From Amycolatopsis japonica (GTDB lineage: Bacteria > Actinomycetota > Actinomycetes > Mycobacteriales > Pseudonocardiaceae): a DNA stretch of 64,000 bases. The stretch is from contig NZ_CP008953.1 of assembly GCF_000732925.1 (NCBI RefSeq), positions 3,968,001 to 4,032,000 of the forward strand. The letters run 5' to 3'. The translations under genes were made by a program, and so were the position numbers. Each line of letters starts with the position of its first letter. Positions within the stretch are counted from its first letter, which is position 1. This document shows, one piece after another, positions 42,980 to 52,762 of the stretch. The notes under the pieces were generated by a model that was not told the origin of the DNA, ran no database searches, and saw only the letters and a program-made list of their open reading frames with translations.

Positions 42980-44233
42980 ATGGATCGGTCGCCTCAGGGG
43001 CCGAAGAAGCTGCTTGCCGAGCGCCGGGCATATCTTGATCTTGTGGCGCAAGGGATGGGCACTGCTGAGGCGTGCCGGATCGTGGGGATCAACCGCCGGA
43101 CCGGGCATCGGTGGCGGCAAGGACGCGCGAGTCAGACGGGGCGGAAGGCCGGCAGGCCTTCCGCCCCGCCGTCGTGCCCGTCCGTGCCGGAGTCGCCTTC
43201 CTCGGACCGCCTGCCTGCGGGCGGAGCACGGGTTCCGTCCACCTGGTTTCTGTCTCAGGACGAGCGGCTTCTGATCGCGGATCTGGCGCGGGCCGGGCAC
43301 GGCCCCCGGGAGATCGGCCGCCGGATCGGCCGCCCGGCCTCGACGGTCAGCCGGGAACTGGGCCGCAACGCCGATCCCGCCAGCGATGAGTATCTTCCCT
43401 ATTCCGCGCAGGCCCGGGCCGACGCTCGCCGGCCCCGGCCCAAACCTGGCAAGATCGCGGCCAACCCCGAGCTGCGGGACCGGATCCAAGACATGCTGGA
43501 CGACCGGTGCAGCCCCGAACAAGCCAGTAACCGGCTGCGCCGTGATCACCCCGACCAGCCGGAGCTGCACGTGGCCCACGAAACGATCTATCAAGCCCTG
43601 TATGTCCAAGGCCGCGGCGAGCTGCGCCGCGAACTCAAAGCCGCGCTACGCACCGGCCGCACCCAGCGCAAACCCCGCGGCAACGGCGAGCAACGCCAGC
43701 CCCGGTTCACCACGCCGATGGTGATGATCAGCGACCGCCCGGCCGAGGCAGACGACCGCGCCGTCCCCGGCCACTGGGAAGGCGACCTCATCATCGGCGA
43801 GAACGGAGCATCCGCGATCGGCACCCTGGTCGAACGCTCCACCCGCTACGTCATGCTCGTCCACCTCGGACAATCCCGCACCGCCGAACACGTCCGCGAC
43901 GCCCTCGTCACCACCATCACAACCCTGCCCGAACACTTACGCCGCTCCCTCACCTGGGACCAAGGCGCGGAAATGGCGCGACACCACGAATTCAGCATCG
44001 CCACCAACATGCCCGTCTACTTCTGCGACCCCCACGCACCCTGGCAACGCGGCTCCAACGAGAACACCAACGGCCTGCTCCGCGAATACTTCCCCAAAGG
44101 CACAGACCTGAGCGTCCACACCCCCGACCACCTCACCGCCGTCGCCGCCCAGCTCAACCGCCGCCCACGCAAAACGCTCGGCTGGGACACCCCAGCCGAG
44201 CGCTTGACCAAACTCCTCACCGAAACCAGTTGA
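42980..44233 (+). CDS. IS30-family transposase
   Basis: About 417 residues from the ATG at 42980; an open frame with a TTG at 42935 inside the terminal repeat is a less likely start. The N-terminal HTH is MGTAEACRIVGINRRTGHRW, a second HTH is ADLARAGHGPREIGRRIGRPASTVSRELGRN, and the DDE domain has Asp in VPGHWEGDLIIG, Asp in LTWDQGAEM and Glu in NENTNGLLREYFPKGTDL. All catalytic residues and the frame are intact, so the element may be active. A strong hairpin lies inside the gene at 43137-43168. Confidence 0.9.
   Translation: MDRSPQGPKKLLAERRAYLDLVAQGMGTAEACRIVGINRRTGHRWRQGRASQTGRKAGRPSAPPSCPSVPESPSSDRLPAGGARVPSTWFLSQDERLLIADLARAGHGPREIGRRIGRPASTVSRELGRNADPASDEYLPYSAQARADARRPRPKPGKIAANPELRDRIQDMLDDRCSPEQASNRLRRDHPDQPELHVAHETIYQALYVQGRGELRRELKAALRTGRTQRKPRGNGEQRQPRFTTPMVMISDRPAEADDRAVPGHWEGDLIIGENGASAIGTLVERSTRYVMLVHLGQSRTAEHVRDALVTTITTLPEHLRRSLTWDQGAEMARHHEFSIATNMPVYFCDPHAPWQRGSNENTNGLLREYFPKGTDLSVHTPDHLTAVAAQLNRRPRKTLGWDTPAERLTKLLTETS
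43137..43168. repeat. 14-bp stem hairpin inside the transposase gene
   Basis: CGGGGCGGAAGGCC (43137-43150) pairs perfectly with 43155-43168 across GGCA. It falls in the linker between the two DNA-binding regions of the transposase and could limit its expression. Confidence 0.65.
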
Positions 44234-44282
44234 TCACCCGTGTTGCAACCATCCCTGGAATCCACCCACTGCGTCTAGCGCA

Positions 44283-44302
44283 GTGAAGGGGGCCTTCACG
44301 TA
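44283..44302 (-). repeat. Right arm of palindrome split by the IS
   Basis: GTGAAGGGGGCCTTCACGTA at 44283-44302, exact inverse of 42897-42916; it lies 11 bp after the subtilase stop codon and would have served both convergent genes as terminator. Confidence 0.85.
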
Positions 44303-44313
44303 CCTCAAGCAGG

Positions 44314-45495
<1,182 letters not shown>

Positions 45496-45756
45496 GTGTT
45501 CGTCCTGTCGTTCGCAGGGGACCGGCCGGTCAAGACCACAGCGGCGGAAAGGCGGTCCAGCTCGACCGCATGGGACGGCACCTGCCGATTCCCACGGGGA
45601 TCGAGGTTATTGAGCGCATGACATGTCCGAATCGACTGAATGGGGCAGGACCCGACCTTCGTCTGGCGGCCATTGGCGGCGGGTGCCCTGCACGGAAAGT
45701 GTGCTCCGTACCCTGTGGCTGGAACACCTTGCCGAGCTTCTGGAGTCCGAACCACC

Positions 45757-46560
45757 GTGCCAGCCCTTTCCAGCCTGCGAGCCGACTGCGAGAACTGCTT
45801 CGGCCTGTGCTGTGTCGTCCCGGCCTTCGCGGCGTCGGCCGATTTCGCGATCACCAAACCGGCGGGTCAGGCGTGCCCGAACCTGCGCGAGGACTCCCGG
45901 TGCGGCATCCACGACAAGCTCCGCAAGAAGGGCTTCACCGGCTGCACGGTCTACGACTGCTTCGGCGCGGGCCAGAAGGTCTCCCAGGTCACCTTCGACG
46001 GCGAGGACTGGCGCAAGTCACCGAAGACGGCCAAGACGATGTTCGCGGTCTTCCCGGTGATGCGGGATCTGCAGGAGCTGCTCTACTACCTCACCGAGGC
46101 GGCCTCGCTGCCGACGTCCGCGCCCATCCGTGACGACCTGGCCGAGATGATCGACCGGACCGAACGGATGACGCTGGACACGCCCGGCGTGCTGCGGAAA
46201 CTCGACGTCCACTCGCATCGGGGCGCGGTGAACGGGCTGCTGCTGCGCGCGAGCGAGCTCGCCCGCGCCGCCGTGCCGGGCAAGAAGAAGGACCGGCGCG
46301 GCGCCGACCTCATCGGCGCGAAGCTCAAGGGATCGAACCTGCGCGGAGCGCTGCTGCGCGGGGCGTATCTGATCGGCGCGGACCTGCGGGGAGCCGATCT
46401 CCGGCAGGCCGACGTGACCGGGGCGGACCTGCGTGACGCCGACATCCGCGGCGCGGACTTCCGTGACACGCTCTTCCTCCTCCAGTCGCAACTGGACGCG
46501 GCGAAGGGCGACGCGACGACGAAACTGCCGGACTCGCTTTCCCATCCGGCGCACTGGTAG
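45757..46560 (+). CDS. Cys-cluster (YkgJ-like) plus pentapeptide-repeat protein
   Basis: 267 residues from a GTG at 45757 (GGAG upstream). The first ~70 residues carry a cysteine set, CENCFGLCC, QACPNL, SRCGIHD, GCTVYDC, as in YkgJ-type putative metal- or iron-sulfur-binding domains. Residues ~185-245 are pentapeptide repeats (GADLIGAKLKGSNLRGALLRG, GADLRGADLRQADVTGADL), which form a right-handed quadrilateral helix. The fusion suggests a metal-binding module with a protein- or DNA-mimic helix. Function unknown; cytoplasmic. Confidence 0.8.
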   Translation: MPALSSLRADCENCFGLCCVVPAFAASADFAITKPAGQACPNLREDSRCGIHDKLRKKGFTGCTVYDCFGAGQKVSQVTFDGEDWRKSPKTAKTMFAVFPVMRDLQELLYYLTEAASLPTSAPIRDDLAEMIDRTERMTLDTPGVLRKLDVHSHRGAVNGLLLRASELARAAVPGKKKDRRGADLIGAKLKGSNLRGALLRGAYLIGADLRGADLRQADVTGADLRDADIRGADFRDTLFLLQSQLDAAKGDATTKLPDSLSHPAHW

Positions 46561-46565
46561 GCCTG

Positions 46566-47204
46566 CTACGCCGTGTGGATGATCTCCTGCTCCCAGTCTT
46601 CTCGCGGCTGCGTGTGCAGCCGCCAGTAGTGCTCGGCGATGTCGTCGGGGTCGAACGGGGTTCCTTTCGCGACGGGTCCGGCGACGGTCACCGTGGCGAC
46701 GTGTACTCCTGAGGGGCCGAATTCCTTGTCCAGCAGGGAAACCAGCGCCCGCACGCCCGCTTTCCCGAGCGAGAGGCTCGTGTAGGCGGGTACGGCTTCC
46801 GGCATCCCGCCGGTCACGATGATCGTGCCCGATCCGCGCTTCGCCATCCCGGGCGCGACGTGCGCCGCGGTGGTGATCGCTCCGACGACGTTGACCGACC
46901 ACGCCGCGAGATGCCGTTCGACGGACAGCTCGCCGGGGGCGTCGGCCTGGATGATCGCCGCGTTGTAGACCACGACGTCAGGCTCGCCGTGTTCCCGCAC
47001 CGCGGTGTCGAGAGCGGCCTTGAGGGAAGCCTCGTCGGTGACGTCGGCGGTGAGTGCCAGCGCGGTCCCGAGTTCGGCGGCCAGCGGTTCCAGGGTCGCC
47101 GAACGGCGGGCCAGCAAGGTGATCGGCAGCCCTTCCTTGGCGAAGCGGTGCGCGACCGAGCGGCCGATACCCGGTCCCGCGCCGATGATCACTGCGCCTG
47201 CCAT
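46566..47204 (-). CDS. Atypical SDR lacking the catalytic tyrosine
   Basis: 212 residues. GAVIIGAGPGIGRSVAHRFAKEG is a clear NAD(P)-binding motif and VVVYNAA corresponds to NNAG. In the active-site helix, however, SLSLGKAGVRAL places Leu where the Tyr of YxxxK belongs; the Lys is kept. It is short for an SDR. It may use another residue, or bind nucleotide without catalysis. Divergent from a WYL regulator; ACATCGATGT lies in between. Confidence 0.82.
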   Translation of the reverse strand: MAGAVIIGAGPGIGRSVAHRFAKEGLPITLLARRSATLEPLAAELGTALALTADVTDEASLKAALDTAVREHGEPDVVVYNAAIIQADAPGELSVERHLAAWSVNVVGAITTAAHVAPGMAKRGSGTIIVTGGMPEAVPAYTSLSLGKAGVRALVSLLDKEFGPSGVHVATVTVAGPVAKGTPFDPDDIAEHYWRLHTQPREDWEQEIIHTA

Positions 47205-47246
47205 GTGCTTCTCCTTCTGAGTGAGGTGCGCCGACCGTAGGGCCTG

Positions 47247-47256
47247 ACATCGATGT
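47247..47256. promoter_or_regulatory. Palindrome between SDR and WYL genes
   Basis: ACATCGATGT (47247-47256) is a perfect dyad, extended as TGACATCGATGTGA, in the 116-bp divergent promoter. Candidate site for the WYL regulator. Confidence 0.45.
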
Positions 47257-47320
47257 GAAGGTCAAGTCCGCACCGCAAAGTGTTCACCGGATGAGCGGTT
47301 TGCCTGCGAGACTGGGCGCC

Positions 47321-48274
47321 ATGCGTGCCGATCGCCTGGTGGCCACCCTCCTGTTGATGCAGGCGCGTGGCCGCGTCACGGCTTCCGAACTGGCGGACGA
47401 ACTGGAGATCTCGGTTGCCACCGCGCGACGTGACCTCGAGGCGTTGTCGTCGGCGGGTGTCCCGGTGTACCCGCAGCCCGGCCGGGGCGGCGGCTGGTCG
47501 CTCGTCGGCGGCGCGCGGACCGACCTCAGTGGACTGTCCGCGTCGGAGGCCCAGGCGCTGTTCCTGCTCGCCGGTCCGGCCGCGTCGATCTCGCCCGAGG
47601 TGAAATCCGCGCTGCGGAAGCTGGTCCGGGCCCTGCCGGACACGTTCCGCGCCGATGCGCAGGCCGCCGCGGACGCCGTCGTCATCGATCCGTCGCGGTG
47701 GGGTGAGCGGGAGAAGGAACGGCCCGAGCTGCTCACCGTGCTGCAGGCCGGGATCGTGCGCCGCCGCAAGGTCCGGTTCGGCTACGCGAAGAAAGGCGCG
47801 GAGCCGGTCGAGCGGGTCGTGGATCCGTGGGGGCTCGTGGACAAGGACGACATCTGGTACCTCATCGCGGGCACCGAGAAGGGGCAGCGCACCTTCCGCG
47901 TCGATCGCATGTCCGATGCCGAGGTCAGCGACCTGCCCGCGGGGCGGCCGGACGACTTCGAACTGTCGCGGGCGTGGGAGCAGGTGGTCGACCGGGTCGA
48001 GCATCGGCGTTCTGGGCTGGACGCGACCGTGCTCATCGCCGAGCGGCATCTGCCGATCCTCCAGGACCACTTCGGACGGCAGGCACGTGTCGAGGAAACG
48101 CTCGAAGACGGGCGTGTGCGGGTGACGGTGTCGGCGCCGGTGGCGTGGATGATCGCGCAGCAGCTCGCGGGCTGGGGTTCGATGATCGAGGTGTTGGGCC
48201 CGGAGTCGGTCCAGGAGGAACTCGCGCGGATCGGCGCGGAACTGGTCGAGCGTTACGCGACGCCGGCGCGGTAA
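47321..48274 (+). CDS. WYL-domain HTH regulator
   Basis: 317 residues. ATG 47321 is preferred over 47291 because family members start MRADRLVA. The winged helix is RGRVTASELADELEISVATARRDLEALSSAGVPVYPQPGRGGGWSL, and the WYL domain includes VERVVDPWGLVDKDDIWYLIAGTEKGQRTFRVDRM, where WYL is literally present. These proteins sense nucleotides or small ligands. Probably regulates the divergent SDR. Its last 22 bp overlap the convergent AraC gene. Confidence 0.88.
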   Translation: MRADRLVATLLLMQARGRVTASELADELEISVATARRDLEALSSAGVPVYPQPGRGGGWSLVGGARTDLSGLSASEAQALFLLAGPAASISPEVKSALRKLVRALPDTFRADAQAAADAVVIDPSRWGEREKERPELLTVLQAGIVRRRKVRFGYAKKGAEPVERVVDPWGLVDKDDIWYLIAGTEKGQRTFRVDRMSDAEVSDLPAGRPDDFELSRAWEQVVDRVEHRRSGLDATVLIAERHLPILQDHFGRQARVEETLEDGRVRVTVSAPVAWMIAQQLAGWGSMIEVLGPESVQEELARIGAELVERYATPAR

Positions 48275-49191
48275 CCCTGCGGGCTGACACCGTGTTCGCG
48301 TTTGAACGCGGTGCTGAGCGCGAACGAGCTGCCGTAGCCGACCTGCCGGGCGACCGCGCCGATGGTGACGTCGGGGTGCTGGCGCAGGAGATCCGCGGCG
48401 AGCGCGATCCGCCAGCTCGCGAGGTAGGCCATCGGCGGTTCGCCGACGGCGGCGGTGAACCGCCGGGCGAACGCGGCCCGGGACACGCCGGTGTCGGCCG
48501 CGAGGCTCGCCACGGTCCACGGTTCGGAAGGCTTGTGCTGCAACAGTTTCAGTGCGCGTCCGACGACCGGATCGCTGTGCGCGCGATACCAGGCGGGCGC
48601 GGCGGCGTCGGGCCGGTCGAACCAGGTCCGCAGTGCCGCGACCAAAAGCAGGTCGAGCACGCGGTCCAGGACGGCTTCCTGGCCGGGCGTGTCCTTGACG
48701 ATCTCGCCGGCGAGCAGCGTCACCAGCGGGTTGTCCCACTCCTCGTCCCGGACGACCAGCAGCGACGGCAGCGCGTTGAGGAGCCGTTTGCTGATCTCGC
48801 CTTCGAGCGGATAAGTGCCGGTGAGCAGGACAACGGGGCCGTCCGGGTCGTCGCCCCAGGTCCGGACGCCGAGATCCGACAGCTCGGTGAGGTGTTTCCC
48901 GTCCGGCGTCAGGCATTCCTGTCCCGGCAGGATCATCGCCTGCGGTGGGGTGGCCGGGTCGTCCGCGACGAGATACGGGTCCGGACCGCGGGCGATGGCG
49001 ATGTCACCGGTGCCGAGGCGGACCGCGTCCCCGCGATCGGGCACCACCCACGACTCACCACGGACCTGCGCCATCACCGTCAGCGGCGCCTCGTCCTCGA
49101 TCCGCAGCGACCACGGCGGGGTCATGACCGACTTCAGCAGGAACGCGCCGCGGGCGCGGGGTCCATCGAGCAGACCGGCGAGGGGATCCAT
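48253..49191 (-). CDS. AraC-family regulator with cupin domain
   Basis: 312 residues. The N-terminal ~170 form a cupin-type domain (DAVRLGTGDIAIARGPDPYLVAD), and the C-terminal two HTH motifs are WTVASLAADTGVSRAAFARRFTAAVGEPPMAYLASWRI and IGAVARQVGYGSSFALSTAFKREHGVSPQGYR. It is divergent from the NmrA-like gene, 80 bp away, which is the likely target together with the DUF1772 gene behind it. Confidence 0.88.
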   Translation of the reverse strand: MDPLAGLLDGPRARGAFLLKSVMTPPWSLRIEDEAPLTVMAQVRGESWVVPDRGDAVRLGTGDIAIARGPDPYLVADDPATPPQAMILPGQECLTPDGKHLTELSDLGVRTWGDDPDGPVVLLTGTYPLEGEISKRLLNALPSLLVVRDEEWDNPLVTLLAGEIVKDTPGQEAVLDRVLDLLLVAALRTWFDRPDAAAPAWYRAHSDPVVGRALKLLQHKPSEPWTVASLAADTGVSRAAFARRFTAAVGEPPMAYLASWRIALAADLLRQHPDVTIGAVARQVGYGSSFALSTAFKREHGVSPQGYRAGVA

Positions 49192-49271
49192 AGCGCAAGG
49201 GTAGACGATGAAACATGGAATAGAGCCTTTGAACTATGTTACGTCTCATTCGTAGGCGCTTGACTAGTGCC

Positions 49272-50099
49272 ATGACAAACACGAAGAACAACGAGACGGT
49301 CCTGGTCCTCGGCGCGACGGGCAAGACGGGGAGCCGGGTCGCGCAGCGGCTGACCGATCTGGGGATCGACGTCCGGAAGGCTTCACGGCCGGTGTTCGAC
49401 TGGGACGACCGCTCGACCTGGACGGCCGCGGTCACCGGGATCAGCGCCGCCTACCTGACCTACTACCCCGACCTGGCCTTCCCCGGTGCCGCCGAAGCGA
49501 TCCGCGACTTCTCCAAGCTGGCCGTGGAACACGGGGTGCGGCGGCTGGTCCTGCTGTCCGGCCGCGGCGAGGAGGAGGCCGTGGTCAGCGAACAGGGTGT
49601 CCGGGAGTCCGGTGCCGAGTGGACGGTCGTGCGGGCCAGCTGGTTCGCGCAGAACTTCAGCGAGCACTTCCTGCTGGAACCGGTGCTCGCCGGGGAGATC
49701 GTGCTGCCCGCCGGGCCGGTGACCGAGCCGTTCATCGACGTCGAGGACATCGTCGACGTGGCCGTCATGGCGCTGACCACCGACGGGCACGACGGCGAGG
49801 TCTACGAGCTGACCGGCCCCCGGTTGCTGGGTTTCGCGGACGCGGCGGCGGAAATCGGCAAGGCTTCCGGGCGGGATGTCCGGTACGTTCCGGTCTCCGC
49901 CGCGGAATTCGCGGCGGGAGCGGCCGAACAGGGCGTGCCGGAGGAGGAGATCGAGGGCCTGACCGACCTGTTCACGCGCATCCTCGACGGCCGGAACTCC
50001 TCGCTCACCGGTGACGTCGAGCGGGTGCTGGGCAGGCCCGCGAGGGACTTCTCCGAATACGCCGCGAAAGCGGCGGCCACTGGGGTCTGGAATCGATGA
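49272..50099 (+). CDS. NmrA-like NAD(P)-binding protein
   Basis: 275 residues. TVLVLGATGKTGSRVAQRLTDLG is the atypical SDR (SDR_a5/NmrA) nucleotide motif. The region RASWFAQNFSEHFLLEPVLAGEIVLPAG is typical of NAD(P)H:quinone-oxidoreductase-like and isoflavone-reductase-like members. No YxxxK. Probably an oxidoreductase or redox sensor. The next gene starts 32 bp downstream, so they form an operon. Confidence 0.86.
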   Translation: MTNTKNNETVLVLGATGKTGSRVAQRLTDLGIDVRKASRPVFDWDDRSTWTAAVTGISAAYLTYYPDLAFPGAAEAIRDFSKLAVEHGVRRLVLLSGRGEEEAVVSEQGVRESGAEWTVVRASWFAQNFSEHFLLEPVLAGEIVLPAGPVTEPFIDVEDIVDVAVMALTTDGHDGEVYELTGPRLLGFADAAAEIGKASGRDVRYVPVSAAEFAAGAAEQGVPEEEIEGLTDLFTRILDGRNSSLTGDVERVLGRPARDFSEYAAKAAATGVWNR

Positions 50100-50131
50100 A
50101 ACGAGCTGGAATCGGAAGGGAGGCGACAGGA

Positions 50132-50623
50132 ATGGCCACACTGAGCCAAATCGTCCTGATCGCGGCCGTCATCACGGCGGGGTTGATCGCCGGCTTGTTC
50201 TACGCGTACACGTGCTCGGTGATGCCGGGGCTGGGGCGGGCGGACGCCCGGACCTACGTGACGGGGATGCGGGAGATCAACATCGCGATCCTCAACGGCT
50301 GGTTCGCGCTGAGCTTCGGCGGCGCGCCGTTGCTCGCGGCGGCCGCGGCGGCACTGCATTTCAAGGCGGAACTGCGGCCCGCGCTGCCGTGGCTCATCGC
50401 GGGGTTCGCCCTGCTGCTGGTGATGCTGATCGTGACGATGGCGATCAACGTGCCGCTGAACAACGCGCTCGAAGCGGGTTTCGACGGCGACAGCACCGAC
50501 TTCGAGGCCCTGCGGGCGAAGTTCGAGGGTGTCTGGGAACGGTGGAACCTGGTCCGGACCTTGGCCGCGATCGGCGGTTTCGGGGCACTGGTGGGCGGGC
50601 TGATCGCGCACGTCCGCGCCTGA
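50132..50623 (+). CDS. DUF1772 membrane protein
   Basis: 163 residues from the ATG at 50132 with GGGAGG upstream. Four hydrophobic segments: ~4-28, ~52-75, ~83-106 and ~140-160, with the conserved WxxxNxxR-like segment WERWNLVRT and NVPLNNAL that mark the anthrone-oxygenase/DUF1772 family. Cytoplasmic membrane; co-transcribed with the NmrA-like gene, so the two may act in one redox pathway. Confidence 0.82.
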   Translation: MATLSQIVLIAAVITAGLIAGLFYAYTCSVMPGLGRADARTYVTGMREINIAILNGWFALSFGGAPLLAAAAAALHFKAELRPALPWLIAGFALLLVMLIVTMAINVPLNNALEAGFDGDSTDFEALRAKFEGVWERWNLVRTLAAIGGFGALVGGLIAHVRA

Positions 50624-50627
50624 CGTG

Positions 50628-50682
50628 TGTCAGGAAAGGGTCGTTCAGGACAAAAGATGTCTTGAACGACCCTTTCCTGACA
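50628..50682. terminator. 25-bp near-perfect hairpin between convergent genes
   Basis: Arms 50628-50652 and 50658-50682 pair with one mismatch over 25 bp (TGTCAGGAAAGGGTCGTTCA is the first part). It fills the space between the convergent DUF1772 and hydrolase genes and should terminate both. Confidence 0.8.
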
Positions 50683-51456
50683 TCAGGCGTCGAGAAGCGC
50701 CAGAAGCTGCGGCGCGAACGCGACGGCCTCGGCCGCGAAACCACCGTGGTCACCGGGGAAGTAGACCGGCTCCACGCCGAGCCGGGCGGCCGCGAGCACC
50801 GCCGCCTCGTGCGCGGGCTGCCCGGCCGAGTCCTTCCCGACGCCGACGACGATCCGGGTCTCCGACGCCTTCAGCGCTTCGTAGTCCGGAGTGAACTCCC
50901 CGATCATCTTCATCAGGTGCACGACGAAGAACTCCATATTCGTCCGCATCTCCGGCGGGAGCGCGCTCCAGTCCATCTCGAAACCGGCGTCGGCCATGAA
51001 CTTGGCCATCGCCGCCTCGATGCCCTGTTCGCGGTGGAGGCGCTGCAGTTCGTCCGGGTCACCGTCGGGTCGGCCGGGCAGCAGGCTCGTCAGCGGGGGT
51101 TCGTGCGCCAGGAGCGTCTTGACCCGCCCGGGATGACGGGTGACGAGGTCGAAAGCCTGCATGCAACCACCGCTGGACGCGAAGATCACCGCCGGTTCCG
51201 TGCTCACGCTGTCGAGCAGGCGCAGCGCGTCGCCGGTGTGGGCCTCGATCCGTTGCTCCCCGTCCGGATCGTCGAGCGTGCTGCGGGAGATCCCGCGCGG
51301 GTCGTAGGTGATCACCGTGTAGTGCTCCGCGAGCAGGCCCGCGATCGGCGCGAACATCGCGGAATCGGCCGCGCCACCGGGAACGCACAGCAGAACCGGG
51401 CCGCTGCCGGTCACGGTGTGGTGCAGCCGGGCGCCGGGGACGTCGAGAACGGCCAT
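50683..51456 (-). CDS. Alpha/beta hydrolase
   Basis: 257 residues. The strand order is typical: VLLCVPGGAADSAMF, ITYDPRGISRS, VIFASSGGCMQAFDL with the nucleophile Ser95, VVGVGKDSAG for the acid and YFPGDHGGF for the catalytic His. No signal peptide. Substrate unknown. It precedes, on the same strand, nothing closer than the intergenic hairpin; the gene upstream is the sigma factor, 73 bp away in the same direction. Confidence 0.86.
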   Translation of the reverse strand: MAVLDVPGARLHHTVTGSGPVLLCVPGGAADSAMFAPIAGLLAEHYTVITYDPRGISRSTLDDPDGEQRIEAHTGDALRLLDSVSTEPAVIFASSGGCMQAFDLVTRHPGRVKTLLAHEPPLTSLLPGRPDGDPDELQRLHREQGIEAAMAKFMADAGFEMDWSALPPEMRTNMEFFVVHLMKMIGEFTPDYEALKASETRIVVGVGKDSAGQPAHEAAVLAAARLGVEPVYFPGDHGGFAAEAVAFAPQLLALLDA

Positions 51457-51529
51457 CGGATGACCCCTTCCTCTTTTCGGACTTGTCGCCCACCGACGAA
51501 CGGTGACGCCGCGGACAGACAGCCGGGAG

Positions 51530-52762
51530 TCAGGAGATTTCGGCGAGTTTTCCCGACAGGTAGGCGCGCTCGGCGTCGGTACCGGCGAGCGCGAGTGCCT
51601 CGCGGTACGCGCCGGCGGCCTCCTCGAGCCGGTCGAGCCGCCGGAGCAGGTCCGCGCGGGTCGCGGGAAGCAGGTGGTAGCCGGGGAGAGCGCCGTCCGC
51701 GGTGAGCTTGTCGACCAGTTCGAGCCCGGCCTCGGGACCTTCGGCCATGGCGACGGCGACCGCGCGGTTCAGTTCGACGACGGGTGAAGGCACGAACCGC
51801 AGCAGTTCCCCGTAGAGCGCGGCGATCTGCGCCCAGTCGGTGTCGGAGGCGCGGGCGGCCGTCGCGTGGCAGGCGGCGATGGCGGCCTGGATCTGGTACT
51901 GCCCGGCGACACCGTGACGGAGCGCGGTCTCCAGCAACTCGGTGCCCTCGGCGATCTCGGCGGTGTTCCAGCCGCCGCGGTCCTGGTCTTCGAGCGAGAC
52001 GAGCGTGCCCTGCGCGTCGACGCGGGTGGCGCGGCGGGCGTCGTGCAGGAGCAGCAGGGCCAGCAGCCCGAGGACCTCCGGCTCTCCCGGCATCAGGCTC
52101 GCGAGGATCCGCGCGAGCCTGATGGCCTCCGCGGACAGGTCGGGCCGGAGCAGATCTGTACCGGCACTGGCCGAGTAGCCCTCGTTGAACAGCAGGTACA
52201 GCATCCCCAGCACCGCGGCAGTGCGTTCGGGCAGCAGATCAGCCGGCGGGACCCGGTACGGGATGCCCGCCGTGCGGATCTTCCGTTTCACCCGGACCAG
52301 ACGCTGCGACATCGTCGCCTCGGAGACGAGGAAGGCGCGCGCGATCTCGGCGGTGGTGAGCCCGGCCAGGGTCCGCAACGCGAGCGCGACCTGCCCTTCG
52401 AGCGGCAGCGCGGGGTGGCAGCAGGTGAAGATCAGCCGAAGCCGGTCGTCGTGGACGCCGCTCTCGTCCCAGTCCGGCTCGGCGGGGACGTTCAGTTCGG
52501 CGGCTTCGCGTAGTTTCGCCGCGCCGACGGCCTCTCGCCGGATCCGGTCGGTGGCGCGGTTGCGGGCCGCCGTCGTCAGCCAGGCGCCGGGTTTCGCCGG
52601 GACGCCGTCACGTGGCCAGGTGCGCAACGCGAGCGCGAACGCCTCTTGGAGACATTCCTCGGCGAGGTCCCAGTCGCCGGTGACGCGGATCAGCGTGGCG
52701 ATCACCTGCCCCGACTCCTCGCGGAACGCCCGCGTGATCGCGGCGTCGAGTTCGGTGGTCAC
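51530..52762 (-). CDS. ECF sigma factor with C-terminal extension (ECF42-like)
   Basis: 410 residues from the GTG at 52762. Sigma region 2 is DLAEECLQEAFALALRTWPRDGVPAKPGAWLTTAARNRATDRIRR, and region 4 is LAGLTTAEIARAFLVSEATMSQRLVRVKRKI. The ~200-residue helical, TPR-like tail (DUF6596 region, ..LYLLFNEGYSASAG.., ALYGELLRFVPSPVVELNRAVAVAM) is the signature of ECF42, which has no separate anti-sigma factor. ECF42 genes usually sit with a YCII/DGPF-domain gene; here the partner is instead a glycosyltransferase, whose stop overlaps this start by 4 bp. Confidence 0.88.
   Translation of the reverse strand: MTTELDAAITRAFREESGQVIATLIRVTGDWDLAEECLQEAFALALRTWPRDGVPAKPGAWLTTAARNRATDRIRREAVGAAKLREAAELNVPAEPDWDESGVHDDRLRLIFTCCHPALPLEGQVALALRTLAGLTTAEIARAFLVSEATMSQRLVRVKRKIRTAGIPYRVPPADLLPERTAAVLGMLYLLFNEGYSASAGTDLLRPDLSAEAIRLARILASLMPGEPEVLGLLALLLLHDARRATRVDAQGTLVSLEDQDRGGWNTAEIAEGTELLETALRHGVAGQYQIQAAIAACHATAARASDTDWAQIAALYGELLRFVPSPVVELNRAVAVAMAEGPEAGLELVDKLTADGALPGYHLLPATRADLLRRLDRLEEAAGAYREALALAGTDAERAYLSGKLAEIS

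Larger units (their letters stand above)
42932..44251 (+). mobile_element. IS30-family insertion sequence
   Basis: Terminal inverted repeats TGGTTGCAACAC (42932-42943) and its exact inverse (44240-44251) bound a single IS30-type transposase gene. No clean target duplication is visible; CTAG occurs near both junctions (42924-42927 and 44274-44277) but at unequal distances. The element lies inside the loop of a palindrome, in line with the known preference of IS30 transposases for symmetric targets. Confidence 0.85.

Noticed and set aside
45496..45756. Upstream extension of the pentapeptide-repeat protein
   Set aside because: The extra residues resemble no domain and the region should hold the subtilase promoter; the GTG at 45757 is preferred.
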